Source: DATJGF01 sp035495315 (GTDB taxonomy: Bacteria; Verrucomicrobiota; Verrucomicrobiia; Limisphaerales; UBA8199). Taken from it: a DNA stretch of 26,543 nucleotides. Positions 16,276 to 23,999 of the stretch are shown one piece after another (the stretch's first letter is position 1; each line of letters begins with the position of its first letter). The notes below the pieces were generated by a model that worked only from the letters and a program-made list of their open reading frames with translations, had not been told where the DNA came from and did not search any database. The DNA lies in assembly GCA_035495315.1 (NCBI GenBank), contig DATJGF010000114.1, positions 1 to 26,543 on the forward strand. Reading direction: 5' to 3'. The position numbers were made by a program, and so were the translations under genes.

Positions 16276-16944
16276 TCAGGTCACAGGGCCTGTCGCTTTC
16301 GGAAGCACCGGTTCACTTGAGATAACATCAATTATTCCCATGGCGACAGCTTCCTGGGCACTAAACTCGGCCCCGCTCTTCAACCAGGCCAAGACCTGAT
16401 CCTGACGTTTCCGAGCGTCCTTAGTTAGAACCTCCGCCAAGAGGGAAACCAAAGAGTCCAGATTCACTGAACTTCGTCCGTTAGGACCCGAGGTGGAGAT
16501 TTTCAACGAAAAGCGACAACCGGGTGCAGCAGCGCGATACCCGCGCAACCCATGCGCGGCGATGATTGCCGCCGGACCCATGGCTTCCCGACGACAGAAA
16601 GTAATCACCGGACAGCGGATACCATTCATGGTCGACAGGATACCCATAGCTTCGGCAATGGAGCCGCCGGGCGAATCGATGTGAACGAAAATCGGGTCTC
16701 GTTGGTCTTCGGCCGCCAGAACCACCAAACGGGCAATACAACAACTCGCCACCACCCGCGTTAACTGACCTCGCAAGGCAACGCGCCGTTCCTGCACGGG
16801 CGATGTGAGGCGACCGGTTGAAGGCCGCAAACTCGCCGGTTTATTCCCGGCGACTTCGCTTCCGCGGTTCACTCCCGGGGCCGGACTCACGCGCCCAGCG
16901 CGAATCTGCCGAGGTGGAATGTAATCCCTTGAAGAGGTATCCAT
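16276..16944 (-). CDS. ClpP-like protein lacking the catalytic residues
   Basis: A 222-residue protein. ATG 16944 is chosen because CGGAGG lies 8 nt upstream; a start 15 codons earlier lacks this. After a Pro/Arg/Gly-rich 50-residue leader comes a ClpP fold: VALRGQLTRVVASCCIARLVVLAAED, PIFVHIDSPGGSIAEAM (84-100), and C-terminal FSAQEAVAMGIIDVI. Aligned with ClpP, the nucleophile position (S in ASMG) is Ala121 (REAMGP), the His of MIHQP is Lys148 (SLKIS), and no Asp stands at the third position. It therefore resembles ClpR-type inactive subunits or a scaffold protein and is probably not a peptidase. It faces the membrane-protein pair tail to tail with no bases between the stops. Its promoter region is shared with the sugar isomerase. 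Confidence 0.82.
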   Translation of the reverse strand: MDTSSRDYIPPRQIRAGRVSPAPGVNRGSEVAGNKPASLRPSTGRLTSPVQERRVALRGQLTRVVASCCIARLVVLAAEDQRDPIFVHIDSPGGSIAEAMGILSTMNGIRCPVITFCRREAMGPAAIIAAHGLRGYRAAAPGCRFSLKISTSGPNGRSSVNLDSLVSLLAEVLTKDARKRQDQVLAWLKSGAEFSAQEAVAMGIIDVISSEPVLPKATGPVT

Positions 16945-17003
16945 TCTGCAATCCTCCGATTGTAATCTGGCTGTAACCGATTTTGGCAAGTCTTTAAAAT
17001 GGT

Positions 17004-17046
17004 ATTGCTTTTGATCGGTCGGAACGTTATTGCTCTGACCGGTCGG
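17004..17046. promoter_or_regulatory. Imperfect direct repeat, candidate operator in a divergent promoter
   Basis: ATTGCTTTTGATCGGTCGG (17004-17022) and ATTGCTCTGACCGGTCGG (17029-17046) are near-identical direct repeats about 24 nt apart. The core GACCGGTC is self-complementary. They lie between the ClpP-like start (16944, minus) and the isomerase start (17083, plus), where a regulator could control both. No cognate regulator is visible in the window. Confidence 0.45.
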
Positions 17047-17082
17047 TAAAACAAATTAACCCGTTTATTTCCCGAAAAACCT

Positions 17083-18114
17083 ATGGCCGAAAACTGTTTC
17101 CACCCCAGCATCGAAGGCGCACAACACGGTGCAAAAAGCCTCGCGCAATTTCTCGACTACGCGAAGAAGTCCGGAGCCACTGGCGCTCAACCTTCCAATT
17201 ATATGCTCACTACCGACAAGGGGTTGATGAGCGCAAAAGCTGTTAAAGACACTTTCGCCAAGGCCAAGATGACGCTGGATGGAGTTTCGGCTCACTGCCC
17301 TATCTGGGTCCACACGACGGCCTGGACCAACAGTCCCACGATTCGGCCTTTCACCCCGGCAGACGTCGCCAAAAAATCCGCGAACGAAATTGAGAAATGG
17401 GCCGAGGATTACGTCTTACGGTTACTCGATTTATGCGCCGAGATGGGGGTGAAAGTAGTCCCGATGTTCTGGGGCATCGCCTTCGGTTGGGAACTGGCTA
17501 CAGGGTACCCATGGGGATTCTGGAAAGGCGGCGATTATGACCTCATTAAGGAAGGCCAGGAACGGTTTGTGAAAAAAACCGCAAAAATCCGCCAACACGC
17601 CAATAAACTGGGCATCTTTTTGTGTCACGAGATTCACCCTGGCACCGGCGCAATGTGCGCCGACGATTTTAACATGCTGGTCCAGATTTGCGATGGCGAC
17701 AAGTGCCTCGGCGTCAATGCCGACCCGTCTCATTGTTGGGAAGGCGAAAGCTGGGAAACCCGCTTCCTCAAAGTTGCTCCACGAATTTATGCTTGCCACG
17801 TAAAGAACTTCCTGATTCGCCCCGGCCTCCCGTTGCGCATGATGGAAGGCGGGTGGCAAAAGCGCGCGATGCAATTCGTCGATATCCCCTCCGGCGATCT
17901 GAACATGACCCGCTACGCCGAGCTACTCATCCACACCGGCTTCCCGAAGCGATATTGCCAGGTTATGGGAACCAAAACCGCCCCGTTGGTCGTTGAGGCG
18001 GAGAGCGCTTACCGCGATCTTGACGCCACCAGCGCCAACGGCATCCAATACGTGCGCGATAACCTCTGCTTCCCGCTAGCCGCCGGCTCCTTCGAGGAAG
18101 GTATGGGGGCTTAA
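17083..18114 (+). CDS. Sugar phosphate isomerase/epimerase, xylose-isomerase-like TIM barrel
   Basis: A 343-residue soluble protein of the AP endonuclease 2-like family. The metal and active-site residues sit at the ends of barrel strands: Glu183 (CHEIHPGT), Asp214 and His217 (ADPSH), His239 (CHVKNF) and Glu305 (VVEAESAY). These are typical of divalent-metal-dependent epimerases such as IolE and related keto-sugar isomerases. The substrate is unknown. The start is ATG 17083; the ribosome site is weak (CCCGAAAAACCT). It is monocistronic, with its own excellent terminator 34 nt after the stop. Its promoter lies in a 138-bp spacer with a direct repeat. Confidence 0.88.
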   Translation: MAENCFHPSIEGAQHGAKSLAQFLDYAKKSGATGAQPSNYMLTTDKGLMSAKAVKDTFAKAKMTLDGVSAHCPIWVHTTAWTNSPTIRPFTPADVAKKSANEIEKWAEDYVLRLLDLCAEMGVKVVPMFWGIAFGWELATGYPWGFWKGGDYDLIKEGQERFVKKTAKIRQHANKLGIFLCHEIHPGTGAMCADDFNMLVQICDGDKCLGVNADPSHCWEGESWETRFLKVAPRIYACHVKNFLIRPGLPLRMMEGGWQKRAMQFVDIPSGDLNMTRYAELLIHTGFPKRYCQVMGTKTAPLVVEAESAYRDLDATSANGIQYVRDNLCFPLAAGSFEEGMGA

Positions 18115-18147
18115 TCGATTCGCAGATAGCTTCTCCCACAACCCCAT

Positions 18148-18187
18148 AAGGCACCCGCGTTCAATAAATGGCGCGGGTGCCTTTTTT
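18148..18187 (+). terminator. Strong rho-independent terminator of the isomerase gene
   Basis: AAGGCACCCGCG (18148-18159) pairs perfectly with CGCGGGTGCCTT (18172-18183) over a 12-nt loop and is followed by TTTT then CATT. It begins 34 nt after the stop at 18114. Confidence 0.9.
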
Positions 18188-18363
18188 CATTCAAGCTCGG
18201 GCTACTGCGACGGGACATGGCTGAAAAGTAGACAAAAATAGGGGCATCAAATCCGGGGCTATTCGGATCTGGTGGAAATTGTAAGGTATGTTCTCAATCC
18301 TGCGTGGCACAGTAATTGCATGCTGCTGACCTTGTAGGTTCCTTGCCTACGTCCTCCTGAGTG

Positions 18364-18403
18364 GGGCGGTGCCGGAACTGAAACTGGTGCCGCCCTTCTT
18401 TTC
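18364..18403 (+). terminator. Terminator-like hairpin with U-tract
   Basis: GGGCGGTGCCGG (18364-18375) folds on CTGGTGCCGCCC (18384-18395) with 12 continuous pairs, three of them G-U, over an 8-nt loop. TTCTTTTC follows. The G-U pairs fit selection on RNA rather than DNA symmetry. Confidence 0.6.
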
Positions 18404-18415
18404 GGATTGGGTTGG

Positions 18416-18451
18416 GAGCGACCCGGCTGACTCGCCGGGTCGCTCTTTTTT
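18416..18451 (+). terminator. Second strong rho-independent terminator
   Basis: GAGCGACCCGGC (18416-18427) pairs perfectly with GCCGGGTCGCTC (18434-18445) over a 6-nt loop and is followed by six T residues. No protein gene precedes it on this strand after the isomerase terminator. Confidence 0.85.
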
Positions 18452-18455
18452 CTCT

Positions 18456-18485
18456 GGTAGCGTGGACCTCCTCGTCTGCGCTACC
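18456..18485. repeat. Palindromic repeat (REP-like)
   Basis: GGTAGCG-TG-GAC, then the loop CTCCTC, then GTC-TG-CGCTACC. The 12-position stem has two G-U positions. It lies beyond the last terminator and next to the point where the kinase remnant loses homology. It may be a dispersed element that marks a rearrangement. Confidence 0.6.
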
Positions 18486-18534
18486 GGCCAGGTTCGAAAC
18501 GCGCGTCTGAGAAAGATTGACAAGCGGGTCTGAT

Positions 18535-18711
18535 GGTCATGGTCGAAATTGGAGCGACGAACCAGCTTGATGGCACGGTAAGTTCCCAGAGCGCTGCGTG
18601 CCAGCCATACTTGGCCGTAAGCCCCGGAGGCAATGGCGCAGACCAAGGCATGTTCGGCAATCAAGGGCACGCCCGCTAGCGTTGGTCCTGATCTCGAGGA
18701 TCAGCAATCAT
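18535..18711 (-). pseudogene. Remnant of a Ser/Thr protein kinase (N-terminal lobe only)
   Basis: In the minus-strand frame read from about 18670, the segment IASGAYGQVWLARSALGTYR followed by AIKLVRRSNFD is a clear kinase glycine-rich loop (G-x-G/S-x-Y-G-x-V) plus the beta-3 Ala-x-Lys. The phrase GTYRA-K is typical of verrucomicrobial Pkn-type kinases. Homology stops after DHDH (about 18535): no alpha-C, HRD or DFG segment follows. The remaining frame runs through a palindrome and two terminators of the other strand. At the 5' side, ATG 18711 opens a frame that hits TAG after 11 codons, and the kinase frame lies one base off, so a frameshift also seems present. It is almost certainly non-functional. 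Confidence 0.6.
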
Positions 18712-18978
18712 TTGATGGGGTTACTTGGGTATACTAGAGCGAATAAACCCTGATGTCGAGCGGCTAAAACAATCTCCAACTTTCTTGAAAGATCTGCAGT
18801 TTGGCCCCCGGTTGATCAACAGAAGCTCATTTAAGCAATAACCAACGAGAACCGGTTTGGGTTAGTAAGATTTTCCCGAATTTCGTGTTGTAAGCAAATG
18901 GCAGCCGGGATAAGGCCACCAAAAGACATCAACCAACGGGAATCGAAGGGTCTCTAAACAAGGAAAGGTTAGATCGTT
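18712..18978. other. Non-coding spacer
   Basis: No gene is seen in these bases. The composition is AT-richer than the neighbours. Frames here are short and show no motif. It may carry the promoter for the broken secreted-protein cluster downstream. Confidence 0.4.
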
Positions 18979-19296
18979 GTGCAAAAGATCAGTTCAAAAG
19001 GAACCGCCGCACTTGCAGTCGGATGCGCAGTATTGGCAGTGACAACGGTACCCATTCCAATTTTTCCTGTTGAACAGCGTGGGCACGGAAACATCAACCA
19101 AGGCGCCGAAAGAATTTTCGATTTTGTTGAAAGACTCGCGTTCCCGGCCGGTTTATCAACAGAATCCATTAAGACATTAATAAAACAAACTGCTCATGGT
19201 TGCGTCGCAGCCAGGGAGAAGGCCAAGACAGAGTGGCCAACAGACAATCAGAAAATTCGGAAGTCTGTCCTCCGACATGAAAAGGAAACAGTATGA
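18979..19296 (+). CDS. Doubtful small exported protein
   Basis: A 105-codon frame from GTG 18979 with an N-terminal hydrophobic stretch (AALAVGCAVLAVTTVPIPIF) that could be a signal or anchor, followed by a charged helical part. AAGGA lies upstream but rather far from the start. Its TGA overlaps the next ATG as ATGA. I recognise no family. The last third resembles leader sequence for the next gene, so it may be an accidental frame. Confidence 0.25.
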   Translation: MQKISSKGTAALAVGCAVLAVTTVPIPIFPVEQRGHGNINQGAERIFDFVERLAFPAGLSTESIKTLIKQTAHGCVAAREKAKTEWPTDNQKIRKSVLRHEKETV

Positions 19297-19535
19297 AAAC
19301 ACTAGACCTATCCAAATTTGTTGCGCTTGTGCTGGCGTGCGCAGCGTTCGCGATGGCGACAACCCTCGCCGATGCGGGCGTTATCAAGGCGAATGGTGGC
19401 ACCACGTTCACCTTCGAGCCGGTGGCATTCGATGTCCATGGAAACCCTGTCCGGTTCACGCATACCGTCGATGGTGTCGTCCGGGTTTCCTAACTCGGCA
19501 ATTGCACCATCCATGCTGATGTGGGAAACCGTTAA
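19293..19535 (+). pseudogene. Broken secreted protein, nonsense codon after 66 residues
   Basis: ATG 19293 follows AAGGAAA and starts a good signal peptide (MKTLDLSKFVALVLACAAFA, cut near ADA). It is followed by a beta-rich segment, GTTFTFEPVAFDVHGNPVRF, to VVRVS and then TAA at 19491. The same frame continues past the stop with LGNCTIHADV, which reads as a natural continuation. One change, such as CAA (Gln) to TAA, would explain the stop. A second stop follows at 19533, where similarity ends. The product family is unknown to me by name, but the shape fits a small secreted beta protein like the next gene. Confidence 0.5.
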
Positions 19536-19743
19536 AACGGTTGCTCGTCTCAGGTCACGCGCAAACACCCTGCTGAAGCTGGGTGTTAATGAGAGCGAGC
19601 GTGGGGATCACAAGTCGTCAACACCCCAGATTAAAGGTCTGCGCCGCGTACTTCTTTTGCGACAACTGCTTAATCAGGGGTCAACCGGTCAATGGCATCT
19701 CTACCTCCTTGTTAACGGCAGGTTCACTTCAATCGATTTTCCC

Positions 19744-20264
19744 GGAGCCGTCAAGAGATGGGCCGTCAGCCTCGGGTTCGCCGGGGCGATGCTTTGTTTA
19801 GCCGCGCCCCTGCATGCGGGTGAGCAAGTACCATTCAAAGGGAATTTCAGCTTCACTATTGTCCTCGCGACACCAATCGACGCAACGCATGTGCTGTTCG
19901 ATGTGGATGTGCATGTCCAAGCAACCCACTGGGCAAGGCCCAGGGACCGGGCCGCTTCATTCTGGACCTGGCAGCCCTTGCCTATGTGGGCAAGGCCACC
20001 TGGGCGGCGGCTAACGGAGACGAGGTCTTCTCCACGTTTGCCGGGCAGTTTGTCCCCACCGACACACCGGGCCTGCTTGAAAATGTTGAGACCTTCGAGA
20101 TCGTGGGGGGAACAGGCCGCTTCGAAGGTGCAACTGGCGCAGGCATCGGTGGAGGGAAGGTGAAGGTGGACGCTGCTGGCACCCTCACGCCTCTGTGGCC
20201 TGCTCCGTTCGTGGGAACCATCTCCTCTCCCGGCTCGCTCAAAACAACCAAAGGAAAAATATGA
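19744..20264 (+). pseudogene. Broken secreted beta protein, one-base frameshift and lost start
   Basis: A signal peptide KRWAVSLGFAGAMLCLAAP ending LHA, then GEQVPFKGNFSFTI and DVDVHVQATH, reads in one frame. From about 19929 the sense continues one frame over: LGKAQGPGRFILDLAALAYV, KATWAAANGDEVF, FVPTDTPGLLENVETFEIVG and GTGRFEGATGAGIGGGKV. A single missing base near 19929 (CAC CTG to CACTG) explains this. No start codon stands in front of the signal peptide (the codon is GTC). The sequence before it reads FTSIDFPGA, a fragment of another kind of repeat protein, so a deletion may have joined two genes. The TGA (20262-20264) overlaps the next ATG. Confidence 0.6.
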
Positions 20265-20428
20265 ACAACAAATTCGATGAACTTACAAAGAGCCTCGCTC
20301 AATCGGTCAAACGCCGGCAGGCGTTCAAGAAATTCGCCCTCGGCCTCGGAGGCATGGCGCTGGCCTGTTTTGCACTGGCCCCAAAAAGCCAGAGCGATTC
20401 GCCGCATTTCTGTCAGAATCGGAATTGA
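20261..20428 (+). CDS. Short peptide with Tat-like signal, probably truncated
   Basis: 55 codons from ATG 20261, which overlaps the previous stop as ATGA, with AAGGAAAA just upstream. The sequence MNNKFDELTKSLAQSVKRRQ-AF-KKF, then GLGGMALACFALA, has a twin-arginine pair (Arg18-Arg19) and a hydrophobic core. I know this kind of leader from secreted proteins in related phyla. Only about 13 residues (with one Cys) follow, so the mature part is probably lost through a frameshift or deletion. It was likely one operon with the broken gene before it. Confidence 0.5.
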   Translation: MNNKFDELTKSLAQSVKRRQAFKKFALGLGGMALACFALAPKSQSDSPHFCQNRN

Positions 20429-20505
20429 GCCTTGCTAAATCCAGCCCCGGATATGAAACTGCAGCGACCCCACATCAGGTAATTGGTTCGAAGCCTATTG
20501 CGCCT

Positions 20506-23500
20506 ATGAGCTCTAATTTGTTGCGGTCGGTTTGCCTCATCTGCGGACTTGCGATTACCCTCAGTCATGCGGTCGCGCAATCAATTTTTACCCCTTATGA
20601 ATTCATCGTGCTGGCGGGCAACGGCTACATCGGCAGCAGCGACGGAACCGGCTTTGGCGCGCAGTTTTTCTCCCCCTATGGGGTTGCTATTGATAGCGCG
20701 CGAAATATTTACGTCGCGGACACGGAGAATCACACGCTGAGGAAAGTGTCTCCCGCAGGCCTGGTGACAACAGTCGCTGGAAAGGCAGGCATTCCGGGTT
20801 CCATCGATGGCACAGGCAGCAACGCGCGCTTCAAATTTCCCTGGGGGGTTGCAGCGGACAGCGCCGGCAATATCTACGTAGCGGATGCGGGGAACCACAC
20901 CATCCGCGAAGTGTTATCAACGGGGACGGTGATAACGATCGCAGGTATTGCCGACAGCCCAGGGAGTCAGGACGGTTTGGCTGGTGACTCTCGTTTTAAC
21001 TCGCCCCACGGGTTGGCTATCGACAAAGACGACAACATCTACATCGCCGATTCCGGCAATGGCACGATCCGAAAAATCTCCCAGGACGGGATGGTCACAA
21101 CCATAGCGGGGTCGGCTGGTAATTTTGGCAGCGCCGACGGCACGGCTGGTACGGCCCGATTCGGACTTTGCTCGACCTACTACGGAACGACTTATTGTTC
21201 GGGCCCCGAAGGCGTAGCGGTTGATGCTGACGGCAACGTCTACGTCACTGACGCGCCGAATCACACAATTCGCAAAATAACTCCCGACGGGATTGTCTCC
21301 ACACTGGTGGGACTTGCCGGAAATGCAGATGCCGTAGACGCAACCGGCACGGCCGCACGGTTCTATCGGCCTGAAGGCATCGCGGTCGATAGCGCAGGCA
21401 ACCTTTTTGTCGCCGACTCTGACAGTGGTACTGTGCGCAAGGTGACCGCCCATGGCGTAGTCACCACCCTGGCCGGAGCGGCGGGAACAACCGGAAACGG
21501 TGCTACTGGCTTCACAGTCCCCAACGGGGCAATCGGCAGCGGGAGTGCCTGCCGATTTAGAGTTCCAAACGGCATAGCCGTTGACGCAGCAGGTGACTTG
21601 TATGTCGTAGATTCCTGGGATAACACAGTGCGTAAAGGCAGGCAGGTAAACTATACCCCGTATACATTCACTACCCTCGCCGGAAACGCGGGCTTTGGCA
21701 GCGCAGATGGCACGGGAAGCCAGGCACGGTTCAGTCAGCCGTGGGGCCTGGCAGCCGATGCCGCCGGTAACGTGTATGTGACCGATTATAATAATTTCAC
21801 TATTCGCAAAATATCCGCTCAGGGACTTGTCACGACGTTGGCCGGTTCCCCCGGTGTCTCCGGGAGTGTAGATGGCGTTGGGAACGCCGCTCTATTTGGT
21901 AGTTGTTATACCGATCCCTTTTTTGGCGAAAGCTTTTGCTGGGGCCCTCAGGGCATTGCGGTTGATGCCTTGGGCAACGTTTATGTTGCCGATACCCACA
22001 ATGACACGATCCGCAGAGTCACCCCTGGCGGGGTAGTGACGACACTGGCGGGACCGCCGTTGAACGCACCGGGCGGGGCGACTGATGGCGCAGGCAGCGC
22101 TGCCCGATTTTTTTGGCCTTCAGGTTTGGCGACTGATCCCTTCGGCAATGTTCTTGTTGCCGACTCCGGGAATCATCTAATCCGCAAGATGAGCCCGGAA
22201 GGTTTGGTGACGACTTTGGCGGGAATGGCCCTTACCGCCGGTAGCATCGATGGCACCAACAGCACCGCGCGCTTTTTTTCCCCTCAAGGTGTAGCTGCCG
22301 ATAGCGCCGGGAATGTCTATGTCGCCGATACGGGCAACCACACGATTCGTAAAATCTCCACGGCAGGCGTCGTGACGACGTTGGCAGGATCCCCAGGCAA
22401 ATCGGGCATCACGGACGGCGCGGGGAGCACTGCGCGGTTCAATGCGCCGTGGGGCCTGGCGGTCGATATCGCGGGAAATATTTACGTGACTGATTCAGGC
22501 AACAACACGATCCGCAAAATTGCGCCTGATGGAATGGTAACAACTTTAGGGGGCTGCGCCGCGTGCCCGGCGGGGAGCGCGGATGGGACGGGCAGTGCGG
22601 CGCGCTTCTCCAATCCCAACGGGATAGGAGTCGACGGCAATGGCAATGTTTACGTCGCCGATGAGTACAACAACACCATCCGAAAGATAAGTCCGGGGGG
22701 AGTTGTAACGACCCTGGCCGGACAAATACCTCCCGATTACTCGGGTAACCCGGATGGTACCGGGCCCAAAGCGTTATTCAGCTATCCGAATGCGGTTGCG
22801 GCCGACAGCGTGGGAAATATTTATGTTGCCGACGGGGACAACAACACTATCCGCAGAATCACGCCAAATGGAACGGTGACAACTTTGGCGGGTCTCGCTG
22901 GACAATCCGGCAGCACCGATGGTGCCGGCATCACCGCACGCTTTGACGAACCCGGCGGGATCGCGGTCGACAACCAGGGGATTATTTATGTCACCGATAC
23001 AGGCAACCAAACAATCCGGAAAATCACAACGGATGGAATGGTAACCACCCTCGCCGGCAATGCAGGTTATTCCGGCTATGCAGATGGGATCTACACTAAC
23101 GCCCAATTTGATTACCCACAGTCCCTTGTTCTCGATAGCTCCGGAATAATCTACGTGGCGGATACCTGGAACAACACTATTCGCCGTGTGACTCCTGATG
23201 GCATCGTGACAACTTTTGCTGGGAAGGCCGGCTATTCCGGCAGCGTCGACGGCGTCGGAACAAACGCGCTCTTTTCGTCCCCAACCGGTATCACGGTTGA
23301 TGGCGAGGGCAATTTGTATGTTGCCGATCTGGACTATGCCGTTATTCGAAAGATAACGCCCGACGGTGTGGTGACCACACTGGCGGGGTGTGCCGCTTGT
23401 CCTTATGGCGCATTCGACGGGACCGGCAGCAACGCCACATTTACAGCGCCTTGGGGGATCGCGGTGGACAATGCCGGGAACCTTTTTGTATCAGACTATG

Positions 23501-23982
23501 GGAATTTTACCATCCGCAGAGTCACGCCGGATGGCGTCGTAACCACGGTCGCCGGACTGGCGGGAGCTACCGGCTCAGATGATGGAACCGGAAACACTGT
23601 CCGGTTCGGTGGTTCTTATTTCACCGAGTTCTTCGGCACTGAATACATCGGTCCCAGAGGTCTGGCCTTTGACAGCCTAGGCAACCTCTATGTCGCCGAC
23701 AGTTTCAATAGCACGATTCGCAAGGGATACCCGCAAAACGTGCCGGTCTCGATTGTCTCTTCGAACCAGGGCTTAAGTCTGAGGGCCGGACAATTCGGCC
23801 TGACCCTCAGCGGGTTGGCCGGCCAAACCGTCGTCATCGATGCCTCTGCGGACCTGAGCCACTGGCAACCCATCTCTACCAATCTCTTCCCCGGCGTCTC
23901 CTGGGATATCAGTTCAATCGAGTTTAGTGATCCGCAAACGAGCCTGTTCCCTCGCCGCTTTTACCGGGCTCGTACACCCTAA
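20506..23982 (+). CDS. Large secreted NHL-repeat beta-propeller protein
   Basis: 1158 residues from ATG 20506, which directly precedes a signal peptide (LLRSVCLICGLAITLSHAVAQ). A TTG 27 codons upstream also opens the frame but would bury that signal. About 18 repeats of 52-70 residues follow the pattern G-S-x-D-G-x-G-x-x-A-R-F-x-x-P-x-G-x-A-V-D, G-N-x-Y-V-A-D, N-x-T-I-R-K-I, G-x-V-T-T-L-A-G. Each is an NHL blade pair of strands; 18 would fit three six-bladed propellers. Some repeats carry an inserted Cys- and Tyr-rich loop (repeats 4, 8 and 18). The last about 70 residues (ASADLSHWQPI...FPRRFYRART) form the short C-terminal domain common in verrucomicrobial exported proteins. The ligand is unknown. 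Confidence 0.9.
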   Translation: MSSNLLRSVCLICGLAITLSHAVAQSIFTPYEFIVLAGNGYIGSSDGTGFGAQFFSPYGVAIDSARNIYVADTENHTLRKVSPAGLVTTVAGKAGIPGSIDGTGSNARFKFPWGVAADSAGNIYVADAGNHTIREVLSTGTVITIAGIADSPGSQDGLAGDSRFNSPHGLAIDKDDNIYIADSGNGTIRKISQDGMVTTIAGSAGNFGSADGTAGTARFGLCSTYYGTTYCSGPEGVAVDADGNVYVTDAPNHTIRKITPDGIVSTLVGLAGNADAVDATGTAARFYRPEGIAVDSAGNLFVADSDSGTVRKVTAHGVVTTLAGAAGTTGNGATGFTVPNGAIGSGSACRFRVPNGIAVDAAGDLYVVDSWDNTVRKGRQVNYTPYTFTTLAGNAGFGSADGTGSQARFSQPWGLAADAAGNVYVTDYNNFTIRKISAQGLVTTLAGSPGVSGSVDGVGNAALFGSCYTDPFFGESFCWGPQGIAVDALGNVYVADTHNDTIRRVTPGGVVTTLAGPPLNAPGGATDGAGSAARFFWPSGLATDPFGNVLVADSGNHLIRKMSPEGLVTTLAGMALTAGSIDGTNSTARFFSPQGVAADSAGNVYVADTGNHTIRKISTAGVVTTLAGSPGKSGITDGAGSTARFNAPWGLAVDIAGNIYVTDSGNNTIRKIAPDGMVTTLGGCAACPAGSADGTGSAARFSNPNGIGVDGNGNVYVADEYNNTIRKISPGGVVTTLAGQIPPDYSGNPDGTGPKALFSYPNAVAADSVGNIYVADGDNNTIRRITPNGTVTTLAGLAGQSGSTDGAGITARFDEPGGIAVDNQGIIYVTDTGNQTIRKITTDGMVTTLAGNAGYSGYADGIYTNAQFDYPQSLVLDSSGIIYVADTWNNTIRRVTPDGIVTTFAGKAGYSGSVDGVGTNALFSSPTGITVDGEGNLYVADLDYAVIRKITPDGVVTTLAGCAACPYGAFDGTGSNATFTAPWGIAVDNAGNLFVSDYGNFTIRRVTPDGVVTTVAGLAGATGSDDGTGNTVRFGGSYFTEFFGTEYIGPRGLAFDSLGNLYVADSFNSTIRKGYPQNVPVSIVSSNQGLSLRAGQFGLTLSGLAGQTVVIDASADLSHWQPISTNLFPGVSWDISSIEFSDPQTSLFPRRFYRARTP

Positions 23983-23999
23983 AACGGAGGTTTTCACCA

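Larger units (their letters stand above)
18188..18451 (+). ncRNA. Candidate structured RNA bounded by terminators
   Basis: No protein frame explains this 264-bp segment. It begins just after the isomerase terminator, yet it ends with two further plus-strand terminator hairpins (18364-18403 and 18416-18451), implying a separate transcript. Inside are local hairpins. CATCA-A-ATCCG (18245-18255) pairs with CGGAT-C-TGGTG (18264-18274). GTAGG (about 18335) pairs with CCTAC 7 nt later. No known family (tmRNA, RNase P, SRP, 6S) can be matched by eye. No promoter is clear. Confidence 0.35.

Noticed and set aside
18347..18670. Intact 107-residue minus-strand protein
   Set aside because: Only the first 45 residues are kinase-like. 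The rest passes through a palindrome and two terminators of the opposite strand, so it was called a remnant.
20700..23720. Regularly spaced DNA repeats that might suggest a CRISPR array
   Set aside because: The spacing is about 160-210 bp, the repeats are degenerate and stay in one open frame; they encode NHL blades.
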